From Brevibacillus laterosporus (GTDB lineage: Bacteria; Bacillota; Bacilli; Brevibacillales; Brevibacillaceae): a DNA stretch of 64,000 nucleotides. The DNA lies in NCBI RefSeq assembly GCF_030489605.1, contig NZ_JAUKFY010000010.1, positions 1 through 64,000 on the forward strand. The letters are read 5' to 3'. Below are positions 1-8,353 of this stretch, piece by piece. The notes below the pieces were generated by a model. It did not search any database. It was given only the letters and a program-made list of their open reading frames with translations, and was not told where the DNA came from. Both the position numbers and the translations under genes were made by a program. The first letter of the stretch is position 1. Each line of letters starts with the position of its first letter.

Positions 1-31
1 AAAGAGAAAGGAAATTCCTTTCTCTTTTTTC
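1..31. terminator. Rho-independent terminator downstream of the nucleotidase gene
   Basis: Inverted repeat AAGAGAAAGG / CCTTTCTCTT followed by a T-run on the plus strand and an A-run before it, so it can act in both directions. It lies 12 bases past the stop of the minus-strand nucleotidase gene. Confidence 0.8.
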
Positions 32-42
32 ATTGCATGGAA

Positions 43-2583
43 TTATTTAATTGTTACCCCGAATGTTTCCTCCAAAAGACCAACTGGTAGGAATAGACGG
101 TTTTTCACAATGTCGGAATTTGTTTCTAAGGTTTTACCGTTAGCAATTACCTCAGAAGCCCCAAGGACATAAACAAGTTTTGCATTTCCTTTAGTCAAAG
201 TAACGCTTCTTGTTTTATTGTCGTAGGCTACTTGAATCCCTAGACCCTCAGCAGTTGCACGAACAGCAACTAGTTTATTCGGGTCTTTCTTAGGTTCTTC
301 TTTTTTCACATCTTCTTTAGAAGCGTCGTCTTTCTTAGGTTCTTCTTTTTTCACATCTTCCTTAGAAGCGTCGTCTTTTTTAGGTTCTTCTTTTTTCACA
401 TCTTCTTTAGAAGCGTCGTCTTTTTTAGGTTCTTCTTTTTTCACATCTTCTTTAGAAGCGTCGTCATTCTTAGGTTCCTCTTTTTTCACGTCTTCTTTAG
501 AAGCGTCGTCTTTTTTAGGTTCCTCTTTTTTCACATCTTCTTTAGAAGCGTCGTCATTCTTAGGTTCTTCTTTTTTCACGTCTTCTTTAGAAGCGTCAGC
601 AGATTCAGCTACTTTTTGAGTTGTAGAAGAAAGGTCAATGCTATATTTAGCAAAACCGTTTTCTCCCTCACCAATATACTTGATGTAACCGAGCTTTTCA
701 GCAACTTCTTTTGCTTTAGGAGAAGAGGTTAGCGTTACTTTAATGTCACCTTTGATAGGTGCAAAACCCCAGTTTCCATCAGCTGTTGGATTGAAGGATT
801 TTTGCTCTTTAATGTAGTTAATTAATACTTCACGGTTTTCGTCTGGAGAATCGATGATGACATTAGAACCGTCAATACCAGGGAAGTTACCGCCACCGAA
901 AGCACGATAGTTATTTGTTACCACGATGAATTTTTGTTTAGGATCGATAGGTTTACCGTTATATTGCAGGTTAATTACACGATTTGCTTTTTCATTAACC
1001 AAAGTACCCTTGATATCATAACGGGAAGGCTGAGTCAGATCGAATTGATACTCTACACCATCCAATGTATCAAAGTTATAAGTTGGGAAAGCATCATTAA
1101 CTAATGCTTGCTCTTCCTTTTTGGTTGGATCGATTTGGTTAAATTGTCCAGCGGAACGCTCCAACCATTCTTTTACTTGGCTACCGTCGATTAATACAGC
1201 TTTAATTGTATTTGGGTAGATATATAGATCTGAAACGTTTTTAACAGCAATTGTTCCAGCTTTAATGTCTGTATAGTATTCAGCACCGTTACGTCCGCCT
1301 GCTTTAAATGGCGCAGCTGCAGACAAGATTGGAGTACCTTCATATTCTGTTCCTTGCGTTGCTTTTTCGGCCCACCATCTTTGTGCATTTGAAACGATTT
1401 GAACAGATGGATCGTCATTAACTAATGCAAAGAAACTGTTGATTGGAGCTTTTGTTTCGCCAACTGGTCCGCGAACATAGCCTAAGGTGTTTTCGTGGTC
1501 ATCTTTTACAGCATTCACAATATCCTTATCAGCTTCCACTAGAGCTTTTTTGGTAGCAGCATCATAAATTGGACGTGCTTCAGTTGTGGAATCAATCACT
1601 TGCCATTTTCCATCTACTTGTTTAAGAGTTAGGTCGATAACGCCCAGATGATCGCCCCAGAAGCCTGGCATAACAGATGGGATACCATTGATTGTACCTT
1701 TTGCTGTGTCAACGCCTTCAATTCCATCAAAATCTTTGCTTGGGAATAGCTTGTGAGCATGACCAAACAGGATAGCATCAATGCCTTCTACTTTACTTAG
1801 GTAGTAAACGGCATTTTCGTCATTTCCTTTTGCTGGAGCTTTTTCAAATCCGGAATGAGGAATTGCTACAATGATGTCTGCCCCTTCTTTTTTCATTTGA
1901 GGAACGAATTTTTTCGCTGTTTCAATGATATCCTTAGCGATTACTTTACCTTCTAAGTGACCTTTGTCCCAAGCAGTTACTTGTGGAGGAGCAAATCCGA
2001 TTGCACCGATTTTAATTGTTACTTCTTTTCCGCTTTCATCTTTTACTTTCTTTTCAAAGATGTGGTAAGGAGTGAAGTAGTTTTTATCGTTGTCAGGATT
2101 GTTATCCTTGTCATCGATATAGATGTTAGCGTTTACGTATGGGAATTTTGCGCCTTTAAGAGAAGCTTGAAGATAATCAAGGCCAAAGTTGAATTCATGG
2201 TTACCGATGTTGCCTACTTCATAGTCAAGTAGATTCATCGCTTTGTAAATTGGATGAACATCTCCATCTTTCAATCCTTTTTCATGAATGAAATCGCCAA
2301 GCGGATTTCCTTGGATCAAATCACCATTGTCAAACAAAACACTGTTTGTAACCTCTCCACGTGCTTTCTTGATCAAGGTAGCTGTTTTAGCTAGACCGAA
2401 TTGGTCAGTCGGAGCATCCTTATAGTAGTCATAGTTCACGACATTTGTATGGATATCAGTTGTTTCCATCAAACGTAATTTCACAATGCTTTCTCCCTCT
2501 GCACCTACATGAGCTGTAGGAAGAGCAAACATACTTAGCACCATTGAGGTAGCCAGCACACTGTGTAGATGTGTCTTCTTCAA
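43..2583 (-). CDS. yfkN: Secreted bifunctional 2',3'-cyclic-nucleotide 2'-phosphodiesterase / 3'(5')-nucleotidase
   Basis: 846 residues from a TTG start preceded by AAGGGGGC eight bases upstream. A signal peptide covers residues 1-28 (cleavage after VGA). The calcineurin-type metallophosphatase half shows the metal-binding blocks DIHTN (about 43), GDLIQG, GNHEFNFG, IPHSG and GHAH; the 5'-nucleotidase C-terminal substrate domain follows. Then come seven tandem 15-residue units DASKEDVKKEEPK(K/N)D, which form a highly charged linker. The last 75 residues resemble the copper-amine-oxidase N-terminal-like domain common on secreted Bacillales proteins. In this family the enzyme releases phosphate and nucleosides from extracellular nucleotides. 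It is monocistronic and divergent from bofC. No LPXTG or C-terminal membrane anchor is seen. The enzyme class is secure; the symbol is by analogy to the B. subtilis protein. Confidence 0.88.
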   Translation of the reverse strand: MKKTHLHSVLATSMVLSMFALPTAHVGAEGESIVKLRLMETTDIHTNVVNYDYYKDAPTDQFGLAKTATLIKKARGEVTNSVLFDNGDLIQGNPLGDFIHEKGLKDGDVHPIYKAMNLLDYEVGNIGNHEFNFGLDYLQASLKGAKFPYVNANIYIDDKDNNPDNDKNYFTPYHIFEKKVKDESGKEVTIKIGAIGFAPPQVTAWDKGHLEGKVIAKDIIETAKKFVPQMKKEGADIIVAIPHSGFEKAPAKGNDENAVYYLSKVEGIDAILFGHAHKLFPSKDFDGIEGVDTAKGTINGIPSVMPGFWGDHLGVIDLTLKQVDGKWQVIDSTTEARPIYDAATKKALVEADKDIVNAVKDDHENTLGYVRGPVGETKAPINSFFALVNDDPSVQIVSNAQRWWAEKATQGTEYEGTPILSAAAPFKAGGRNGAEYYTDIKAGTIAVKNVSDLYIYPNTIKAVLIDGSQVKEWLERSAGQFNQIDPTKKEEQALVNDAFPTYNFDTLDGVEYQFDLTQPSRYDIKGTLVNEKANRVINLQYNGKPIDPKQKFIVVTNNYRAFGGGNFPGIDGSNVIIDSPDENREVLINYIKEQKSFNPTADGNWGFAPIKGDIKVTLTSSPKAKEVAEKLGYIKYIGEGENGFAKYSIDLSSTTQKVAESADASKEDVKKEEPKNDDASKEDVKKEEPKKDDASKEDVKKEEPKNDDASKEDVKKEEPKKDDASKEDVKKEEPKKDDASKEDVKKEEPKKDDASKEDVKKEEPKKDPNKLVAVRATAEGLGIQVAYDNKTRSVTLTKGNAKLVYVLGASEVIANGKTLETNSDIVKNRLFLPVGLLEETFGVTIK
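283..597 (-). repeat. Seven tandem 45-bp in-frame repeats inside the nucleotidase gene
   Basis: Each unit encodes DASKEDVKKEEPKKD or ...PKND. Copies differ mainly at the K/N position and at silent sites (cacatcttc versus cacgtcttc), so the array is recent and likely to vary in copy number between strains. Confidence 0.95.
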
Positions 2584-2831
2584 GTGAAAAGCCCCCTTAA
2601 AATATTATAAAATGATGAGAATTGGACAAGTTCGATCATATCACAAGTTTTTAATTTTCGACAGATAAATCGGGAGGAGCAACACAAAATTTACGAAGAT
2701 TTTACGAGTCAAACGGGAAATGACTGACATAAAAAACGCTTACATTAACAATAATAACGAAATATATTACAACTCATTATAAAAACGTTCGTGATTTATC
2801 TGTTTATCTACTATTGTATAAAACTCGTTGC

Positions 2832-2877
2832 AGATGGAGAATAATAGGAGAAAAACGCCATCTAAAGGGGTTTTTCT
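2832..2877 (+). promoter_or_regulatory. Interleaved inverted repeats around the bofC ribosome-binding site
   Basis: AGATGG (2832-2837) pairs with CCATCT (2858-2863), and AGAAAAAC (2849-2856) pairs with GTTTTTCT (2870-2877). The arms interleave, so the mRNA could form an H-type pseudoknot or two alternative hairpins. The Shine-Dalgarno AAAGGGG (2864-2870) sits between them, ten bases before the ATG. A role in translation control is inference only. Confidence 0.4.
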
Positions 2878-2880
2878 GCT

Positions 2881-3486
2881 ATGCTCAAATCATTGCGCCC
2901 AGCAAAACTGAAGTGGAAATGGCTAATGTTGTTTCTTATGTTAACAATAGGCTTAGTATTGGGGTTCTGGGTTTCTCGTCTTGAAATGAAGCTGACTAAT
3001 CAAGTAGATAAAAATAGGATGTCATCGCAAATGGAAGGGAATGAAAGTGTCCCTGTATTCTCCATGCCAAGACAGGTCGTCTTAACCCGTACATACGTAT
3101 GCGGAGTAACGGATGAGGAGAAAAAAGAAGTCAGAGAACAAACCTTAGAGCAAATATTGAAACCGTACGCCGGCTGGGAGCTGGTTTCGGTTCATCCAGA
3201 TTATATTGTGTTACATAAAGAAGAGAATGACCTTGCTCCCATTTGTAAAGAGAAGGGTTACTTTGGTTTATCACCTGATGGTTTTTTAACCTTCTTTGAA
3301 GGGTTGCCGGATTATCAGAAAGTGATTCAAACCTTTTATCGAATTAACACGGATAGTATGAAAGCGAGCCTTTCTAAAGAAGAGATTGGTCATTTGTATA
3401 AAGGTATCCGTGTACATGATCTCGCTGAATATAACAGTATTTTATCTACTTTTAGCGAATTTCAGCGACAGATTGAGCCTCAGTAA
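2881..3486 (+). CDS. bofC: BofC, forespore checkpoint protein of pro-sigma-K processing
   Basis: 201 residues. An N-terminal hydrophobic segment (about 12-31) acts as signal or anchor, placing the protein across the forespore inner membrane in the intermembrane space. The C-terminal two thirds match BofC: YAGWELV..., YIVLHKEENDLAP, KGYFGLSPDG and TFFEG, with a BofC_C domain ending near the C-terminus. In B. subtilis BofC inhibits the SpoIVB protease, which triggers SpoIVFB cleavage of pro-sigma-K, so it helps time sigma-K activation. The position beside the ruv genes matches the B. subtilis order. It is monocistronic, followed by a strong terminator. It is notable that the split sigK gene lies at the other end of the window. 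Confidence 0.85.
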   Translation: MLKSLRPAKLKWKWLMLFLMLTIGLVLGFWVSRLEMKLTNQVDKNRMSSQMEGNESVPVFSMPRQVVLTRTYVCGVTDEEKKEVREQTLEQILKPYAGWELVSVHPDYIVLHKEENDLAPICKEKGYFGLSPDGFLTFFEGLPDYQKVIQTFYRINTDSMKASLSKEEIGHLYKGIRVHDLAEYNSILSTFSEFQRQIEPQ

Positions 3487-3514
3487 TCAAAAGCCCGCTC
3501 ATTACCTAAGTAAT

Positions 3515-3573
3515 AAAAAACAATCAGCTTCTCTTTTGCATTTCGATTGATGAGAAAAGCTGGTTGTTTTTTG
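3515..3573 (+). terminator. Terminator after bofC
   Basis: Long stem AAAAAACAAtCAGCTT / AAGCTGgTTGTTTTTT with an inner CTC..GAG extension and a terminal T-run. Confidence 0.85.
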
Positions 3574-3691
3574 TTGGGCTGATTTGTTTGAATGTTAGGA
3601 GGAGAAAGAGGAGATCAAATATTCTCTACTATGTAATCGCTTCCTATTTATAATGGGAAAATATTGTTTGGGAACGAGACGTGTTTCCTGC

Positions 3692-3720
3692 TTGTCGAAA
3701 AATAGTGGGTATGTTACAGT
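3692..3720 (+). promoter_or_regulatory. Sigma-A promoter of the xpt-pbuX riboswitch transcript
   Basis: TTGTCG (3692-3697), 17-base spacer, TACAGT (3715-3720) with an upstream TG. Transcription would begin just ahead of the purine aptamer. Confidence 0.65.
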
Positions 3721-3741
3721 GTACCTATTCAATTTCAAATG

Positions 3742-3990
3742 ACTCGTATAATTCTTGGGGATATGGCCCATAAGTTTCTACCAGATGACCGATAATCTCA
3801 TCTGACTACGAGTGAAAGTGCATCTAGGGTTCCGTTTTTGTCATGCGTTTATTGACAGAAGGACTGGTCCAAGCGATGCAAGCTTTGTTATATACAAAGC
3901 TACACCTAAGGGATAAAAACCCAGAAGGACAGGTTTCACTTGAACATTGTTTTTCAAGTGCCTTGTCCTTTTGGGTTTTTTTGTTTTTTT
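3742..3990 (+). promoter_or_regulatory. Purine (guanine-type) riboswitch with terminator platform
   Basis: The aptamer (3742-3813) has the P1 arms ACTCGTA / TACGAGT, the J1/2 TATAAT, the core GATATGGCCCATAAGTTTCTA split over P2/L2, and P3 with CAGATGA / TCATCTG. The discriminator in J3/1 reads GACTA, that is C at position 74, which selects guanine, hypoxanthine or xanthine rather than adenine. About 100 bases downstream a very long hairpin (AAAACCCAGAAGGACA paired with TGTCCTTTTGGGTTTT, 3915-3990) ends in two T-runs. The layout is the classic ligand-induced termination switch: purine excess stops transcription before xpt. Confidence 0.93.
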
Positions 3991-4033
3991 AAAATACTTT
4001 GTTGAAAATGTGGAAAGGGGCTTTTGGCTACTC

Positions 4034-4630
4034 ATGAAGGTATTACAGGAAAGAATTTGTCAGGACGGAAATGTATTGTCCGATACGGTTTTAAAGGTAG
4101 ATGCTTTTTTAAATCATCAGGTGGACTCAAAGCTAGCCATGCTGATCGGGGAAGAATTTGCAAAGCGATTTGCTAAAGAAAACATTACGAAGGTTTTAAC
4201 AATCGAGGCGAGTGGGATTCAATTTGCAATGGCAACAGGCTTTGCGCTACAGGTCCCTTTTGTTTATGCAAAAAAGAAAAAAGCAATTACGCAATCGGAT
4301 GATGTATATACGGCATCTGTGCATTCTTTCACACGTAAAGAAACATACCAGATTAGTGTGGCTAAAGCCTATTTAAAGCCGGGTGAGCGCGTACTAATCG
4401 TAGATGATTTCCTAGCTACTGGAGCTGCATTAGTAGGATTGTGCGACATTGTGAAAGAAGCTGGTGCTGAATTGATTGGCGTAGGTGCTGTTATTGAAAA
4501 AAGCTTTCAGGAAGGTCGAGGCTTGCTTGAGGAAAGAGGGATTGCTATTCATTCGTTAGCTCGAATCAAATCGATGTCCCCAGAAACAGGTATTGAATTT
4601 ATTGAGGAAATCGGCGCATGCAAATCGTAA
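4034..4630 (+). CDS. xpt: Xanthine phosphoribosyltransferase
   Basis: 198 residues starting MKVLQERICQDG, the usual N-terminus of Xpt. The longer frame from 3947 runs through the riboswitch terminator and is rejected as the start. The PRPP-binding motif VLIVDDFLATGAA lies near residue 125. The enzyme converts xanthine and PRPP to XMP in purine salvage in the cytoplasm. Shine-Dalgarno GAAAGGGG lies somewhat far (about 13 bases) from the ATG. It is the first gene of the riboswitch-controlled xpt-pbuX operon, with a 25-base gap to pbuX. Confidence 0.95.
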   Translation: MKVLQERICQDGNVLSDTVLKVDAFLNHQVDSKLAMLIGEEFAKRFAKENITKVLTIEASGIQFAMATGFALQVPFVYAKKKKAITQSDDVYTASVHSFTRKETYQISVAKAYLKPGERVLIVDDFLATGAALVGLCDIVKEAGAELIGVGAVIEKSFQEGRGLLEERGIAIHSLARIKSMSPETGIEFIEEIGACKS

Positions 4631-4655
4631 GGCAAAAAGGGAGAGATAGAGGGCA

Positions 4656-5969
4656 ATGTTAAGCAAGCAAAAGATATTTACCTTGGGCTTTCAACAGGTT
4701 CTAGCGATGTATGCAGGGGCTGTTATCGTTCCGCTTATTATCGGTAAAGAATTGGGATTAACACCACAACAGATGGCATATCTAATCGCAGCGGACCTCT
4801 TCACCAGCGGGCTTGCGACCTTGCTTCAAGTGTATGGCGGAAAGTACATTGGATCGGGGCTTCCCGTAATGCTTGGATGTACCTTTACGGCAGTAGGGCC
4901 CATTATTGCCGTGTCCCTTTCAGCAGGGAACAGCTTAACAACCGCATATGGTGCTATTATCGTATCTGGTATTTTTGTATTTTTATTTGCACCTTTATTT
5001 GGCAAATTACTACGTTTTTTTCCAACAGTGGTTACAGGCTCAGTCGTTACTATCATTGGGTTATCCTTAATTCCTGTTGCGATGAAGAATGCGGCTGGTG
5101 GGGAAGGTAGTGCATCTTTTGGTTCCCCTACCAATTTACTTCTAGCTCTTTTAACCTTGCTTTTAATCCTGTTGTTTAATCGTTTCTTTACAGGATTCAT
5201 TCGATCGATTGCCGTATTGATTGGACTTGTGACGGGTACCATGATCGCCTTTTTCTTAGGCATGGTTGACTTCTCGCATGTGTGGACTGCCTCCTGGATT
5301 AGCATCGTACAACCATTCTATTTCGGGGCGCCGCGCTTTGATATAATGGCAATTCTAACCATGATCATTGTCAATATAATCAGTATGGTGGAATCTACGG
5401 GTGTCTATTTTGCAGTTGGAAAAGTAACGGACACCAAGATTGAACCCAAAACAGTAGTAAAAGGCTTACGTGCAGAAGGGCTTGCTATTACAATGGGCGG
5501 TGTCTTTAACGCTTTCCCATATACAGCTTTCTCGCAAAACGTCGGGCTCCTTTCATTGACAGGAATCAAAGGTCGAGAAGCCATTATGGGAGCGGGCGTA
5601 ATTCTAGTTACCTTGGGAATGCTGCCAAAATTGGCTGCACTTACAACCGTTATTCCTGATGCTGTATTAGGCGGGGCTATGATTGCCATGTTTGGAATGG
5701 TAGTTGCATCAGGTATTAATATTTTATCTAGCGTCGATCTATCCAAAAATGAAAATCTTTTAATTGCAGCTTGTAGTATTGCAGTAGGCTTAGGTTCCGC
5801 TGTGGTTCCGCAAATGTTTGATCAACTACCGGGTATGGCGAAAATGATTATGCAAAATGGGATTGTTACAGGCTCTTTAACAGCGATTGTATTAAATATT
5901 TGTTTGGCTCGAACAGATAAGGCAGTCAATAGCACTTCTCAGACGACCTCTGAAACGGTATCTGTGTAA
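4656..5969 (+). CDS. pbuX: Xanthine permease PbuX
   Basis: 437 residues, about 12-14 hydrophobic segments typical of the NCS2 (nucleobase-cation symporter 2) family. It begins MLSKQKIFTLGFQQVLAMYAG, the family's conserved N-terminal Q and membrane segment, and carries the central signature around ESTGVYFAVGKV (about 248-260). It imports xanthine across the cytoplasmic membrane and supplies Xpt. It is co-transcribed with xpt under the guanine riboswitch and closed by a strong terminator 30 bases downstream. Confidence 0.93.
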   Translation: MLSKQKIFTLGFQQVLAMYAGAVIVPLIIGKELGLTPQQMAYLIAADLFTSGLATLLQVYGGKYIGSGLPVMLGCTFTAVGPIIAVSLSAGNSLTTAYGAIIVSGIFVFLFAPLFGKLLRFFPTVVTGSVVTIIGLSLIPVAMKNAAGGEGSASFGSPTNLLLALLTLLLILLFNRFFTGFIRSIAVLIGLVTGTMIAFFLGMVDFSHVWTASWISIVQPFYFGAPRFDIMAILTMIIVNIISMVESTGVYFAVGKVTDTKIEPKTVVKGLRAEGLAITMGGVFNAFPYTAFSQNVGLLSLTGIKGREAIMGAGVILVTLGMLPKLAALTTVIPDAVLGGAMIAMFGMVVASGINILSSVDLSKNENLLIAACSIAVGLGSAVVPQMFDQLPGMAKMIMQNGIVTGSLTAIVLNICLARTDKAVNSTSQTTSETVSV

Positions 5970-6000
5970 GAAAATAAACAATTTCAGGTTTAAAGGTAAG

Positions 6001-6046
6001 AAAGGATGTTCCAAACAGCAGGATTGCTTAGGGAACATCCTTTTTA
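6001..6046 (+). terminator. Terminator after pbuX
   Basis: AAGGATGTTCC / GGAACATCC with a 19-base loop and TTTTT tail. It lies between convergent genes. Confidence 0.85.
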
Positions 6047-6061
6047 TCCAACCGTTCTTTG

Positions 6062-7225
6062 TTACTCTCCAACAAGCTCCAATTCGGCGATTCGCCAACG
6101 ATCCCATTGTGATCCTCTAACTAAGGTAAAATAACAGACTCTTTGGTAGTTCTTTCCTTTAATGGCATAGGAGAGTTTAACAGGGATGGTGACTGAAAAC
6201 ATATCGCTGGTTTGCTCCTCCGCTGTCATCTTATCTAAAAGCGGGTGCAACCGTTCACGAACATACACCGGATCATTCATGGATGCCAGAGAGCTTGGTG
6301 ATCCTGCAACCAGCAAGGAAGCAAGACGCTCCTCTTCCCGCAGACAGGTGAGATAATAATCAATAATTTGAAGGGGGCTAGCCTCCCGCAGAGCTGAATA
6401 GAGTGTTCCAGCCGCTTTTTGAATCATCAATTGGTGGCCAGCATCCGGCTCGTGACGCTTGTGAGTCGAGCTGCCTAAGAAGTGAATACAAAAATGCCCA
6501 TTAAATTGATTTCCAGGAATTCCATCTCCACCGTGAGGCATACCGTGCATGGAAGCCGCATAATGTTTTCCGTTTACGGTCAATAAAATGGCGCGCCTTT
6601 TCCAGCTCCATTTTCCCTGATAGATCCTCTTCATAATGAGGGTATCCTGCTTGGTTAAAGGCTGTACGTCAGCATGACCACTGCCGGCTCGACGCTGTAC
6701 ACGGAATTGTTCACCTGATTCAATATCTGTGACAGTTCCGCAAGCCATACGTTTAAAGTTTTGTTGTACCTCGCTCCACGGCGATAATAAACCATAATGC
6801 TTTTGTTCTGTTAAAGAAACCCATTTTTCAAGATGTGTACGCAACGAATTCGTTACTAGTACTTCCCGATAGGAGTCAAATTCAAATAAACGCTGCTCAT
6901 CACTATATAGATAACGATTTTTTTCCGTATAGATGATAGCCCGAACAAATTCTGGTTCTGAGCTTGAAATGCGCGGTCTGGCTTCAATTAGCTGTCCCCA
7001 TTTTTCCTGGCCTGATATCGTCAGCTTCGATTGAAAAGCCGCATGAACAGAGGTTTTTACAATGATGGTTATGCCCCCTTGAGGGAGGGAACCCGGGGGA
7101 AATGGCACGAGTTTATCTGTTTTGCTTACGTACACATGATGTTTTCCAAAAGCAGCGGAGGGGGAAAATAGTAAACAAAAGCAGATTAGCAGAAAATAGA
7201 GACTGGAAAAGGATTTCGTCTTCAT
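6062..7225 (-). CDS. Secreted protein of unknown function with HG...GHFCIHF motif (L,D-transpeptidase-like?)
   Basis: 387 residues from the ATG at 7225, seven bases after GAGGGG; an in-frame ATG six bases upstream is too close to the ribosome-binding site. A signal peptide (KSFSSLYFLLICFCLLFSPSA, in two stretches, about residues 3-25) directs export. The centre carries WSWKRRAILLTVNG, then SMHGMPHGGDGIPG and GHFCIHFLGSSTH followed by a D..H. The order conserved His-Gly, about 15 residues, conserved Cys, then His is reminiscent of the YkuD L,D-transpeptidase active site HG...S-HGC-R, but it is not a standard match. The final 120 residues look like a separate helical/beta tail. I recognise the motif as a recurring Bacillales family without a firm function. 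It is monocistronic and convergent with pbuX. Confidence 0.7.
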   Translation of the reverse strand: MKTKSFSSLYFLLICFCLLFSPSAAFGKHHVYVSKTDKLVPFPPGSLPQGGITIIVKTSVHAAFQSKLTISGQEKWGQLIEARPRISSSEPEFVRAIIYTEKNRYLYSDEQRLFEFDSYREVLVTNSLRTHLEKWVSLTEQKHYGLLSPWSEVQQNFKRMACGTVTDIESGEQFRVQRRAGSGHADVQPLTKQDTLIMKRIYQGKWSWKRRAILLTVNGKHYAASMHGMPHGGDGIPGNQFNGHFCIHFLGSSTHKRHEPDAGHQLMIQKAAGTLYSALREASPLQIIDYYLTCLREEERLASLLVAGSPSSLASMNDPVYVRERLHPLLDKMTAEEQTSDMFSVTIPVKLSYAIKGKNYQRVCYFTLVRGSQWDRWRIAELELVGE

Positions 7226-7412
7226 AAACATACCCCTCTTTAAAATGGACAAATGAAAGCGACTTCAGTTATAGAATGCTTCCAGAAATCCATTTCATTC
7301 TAAGCTTGTTCGCCTTTTCTGATCGAACGCAAATAGGTAAAATCGGGATACATACCGCAATCATCAACATCGCATACTGTAGGGGACGGCCATGTGAAGG
7401 AGGAGTTCTTGT

Positions 7413-7604
7413 ATGTCTTCAATGCCTAGAGGAAGCTACAAAGACCAGTTCCATCAACGCTTGTATGTTCAGCTCAACCAAGGTCATAACAAATTGGACT
7501 ATCGAAAAATAAATAGTATCGAGAATCAGATGCAGAACGAAGTGGACAATTACGCCCATATGCAGCATGACTTAGCTGATGAGCTTGGTATGAACAAACA
7601 CTAA
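7413..7604 (+). CDS. Small hydrophilic protein of unknown function
   Basis: 63 residues, beginning MSSMPRGSYKDQFHQR and rich in Gln, Asn and His, with no membrane segment. Support comes from a strong GAAGGAGGAG ribosome-binding site about eight bases before the ATG and a proper terminator just downstream. It lies between a secreted-protein gene and ruvC. I do not recognise the family. Confidence 0.65.
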   Translation: MSSMPRGSYKDQFHQRLYVQLNQGHNKLDYRKINSIENQMQNEVDNYAHMQHDLADELGMNKH

Positions 7605-7630
7605 TTGGCCGTCCCGCGTTATGAAACGAG

Positions 7631-7674
7631 GCAGAAGGAGTCTGTTGAGAACAATCTCAGCAGGCTTTTTCTGC
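7631..7674 (+). terminator. Terminator after the 63-residue gene
   Basis: Stem GCAGAA..AGTCTGTTGAGA / TCTCAGCAGGCT..TTCTGC with TTTTT inside the outer arm. Confidence 0.75.
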
Positions 7675-7790
7675 GTGCTCTGTAATAAAGCAATGAAATG
7701 AGCTGAAGATTCATAATCGTAAAAGGGGTAGAAAAAAGCTAGGGTTCGATCTTATAGAAGGGGTTATCAAACTTTCAACGGAAATGCATG

Positions 7791-7819
7791 TTCGCAATCT
7801 GTCTGGTTTGTGTTACAGT
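7791..7819 (+). promoter_or_regulatory. Probable promoter of the ruvCAB operon
   Basis: TTCGCA, 17-base spacer, TG-extended TACAGT (7814-7819). The -35 is weak and the extended -10 supports it. Confidence 0.45.
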
Positions 7820-7852
7820 TAAAGGAAGACTGGAAGAAGCGGAGAGAATGGA

Positions 7853-8353
7853 ATGCGGATAGTCGGAATTGACCCGGGGATTGCAATTGTCGGGTTTGGG
7901 TTTGTAGATAAAGAAGGAAGTTCCTTAAAGCCTGTACAGTATGGTAGCATACAGACAGAAGCTCATACACCTGTGCCGCTGCGATTGCGACAAGTGTATG
8001 ATGCTACCATCGAGCTTTTGGAAACGTATAAGCCTGATGAAATGGGCATAGAAAAATTGTTTTTTAACCGAAATGTGACCACAGCCTTTACTGTAGGGCA
8101 GGCTCGGGGTGTTATTATTTTGGCTGCGGAGCAAAAAGGGATCCCGGTTTTTGAATACACACCAATGCAAATCAAGCAGGCAGTGACTGGCTACGGTGGA
8201 GCTGAGAAAAAGCAAATTCAAGAAATGGTACGGATGTTATTGAGATTAAAGGAAGTGCCAAAACCAGACGACGTAGCAGACGCATTAGGTGTAGCGATTA
8301 CGCATGCTCAAAGCCGCACGTATTATGATATATCGGAAGGTGCAAAGAAATGA
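7853..8353 (+). CDS. ruvC: Crossover junction endodeoxyribonuclease RuvC
   Basis: 166 residues, the usual length. The RNase H-like fold acidic residues are visible: D7 in GIDPG, the Glu of GIEKLFF and the two Asp of PDDVADALG near 139-142. RuvC cuts Holliday junctions symmetrically while bound to RuvAB. Its stop overlaps the ruvA start in ATGA, so it is translationally coupled. B. subtilis has no ruvC and uses RecU, so its presence separates this organism from Bacillus in the strict sense. Confidence 0.96.
   Translation: MRIVGIDPGIAIVGFGFVDKEGSSLKPVQYGSIQTEAHTPVPLRLRQVYDATIELLETYKPDEMGIEKLFFNRNVTTAFTVGQARGVIILAAEQKGIPVFEYTPMQIKQAVTGYGGAEKKQIQEMVRMLLRLKEVPKPDDVADALGVAITHAQSRTYYDISEGAKK

Noticed and set aside
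283-597. CRISPR-like array
   Set aside because: The repeats are contiguous, without spacers, and read in frame within the nucleotidase.
3947-4033. N-terminal extension of xpt (MFFKCLVLLGFFVF...)
   Set aside because: It would translate the riboswitch terminator stem and T-runs; Xpt proteins start at MKVLQERI.
4826-5305. 159-residue minus-strand frame across pbuX
   Set aside because: Composition mirrors the opposite strand of a membrane-protein gene; no ribosome-binding site and it overlaps a certain gene completely.
7276-7512. 78-residue plus-strand frame before the 63-residue gene
   Set aside because: No ribosome-binding site, and it overlaps the better-supported frame at 7413.
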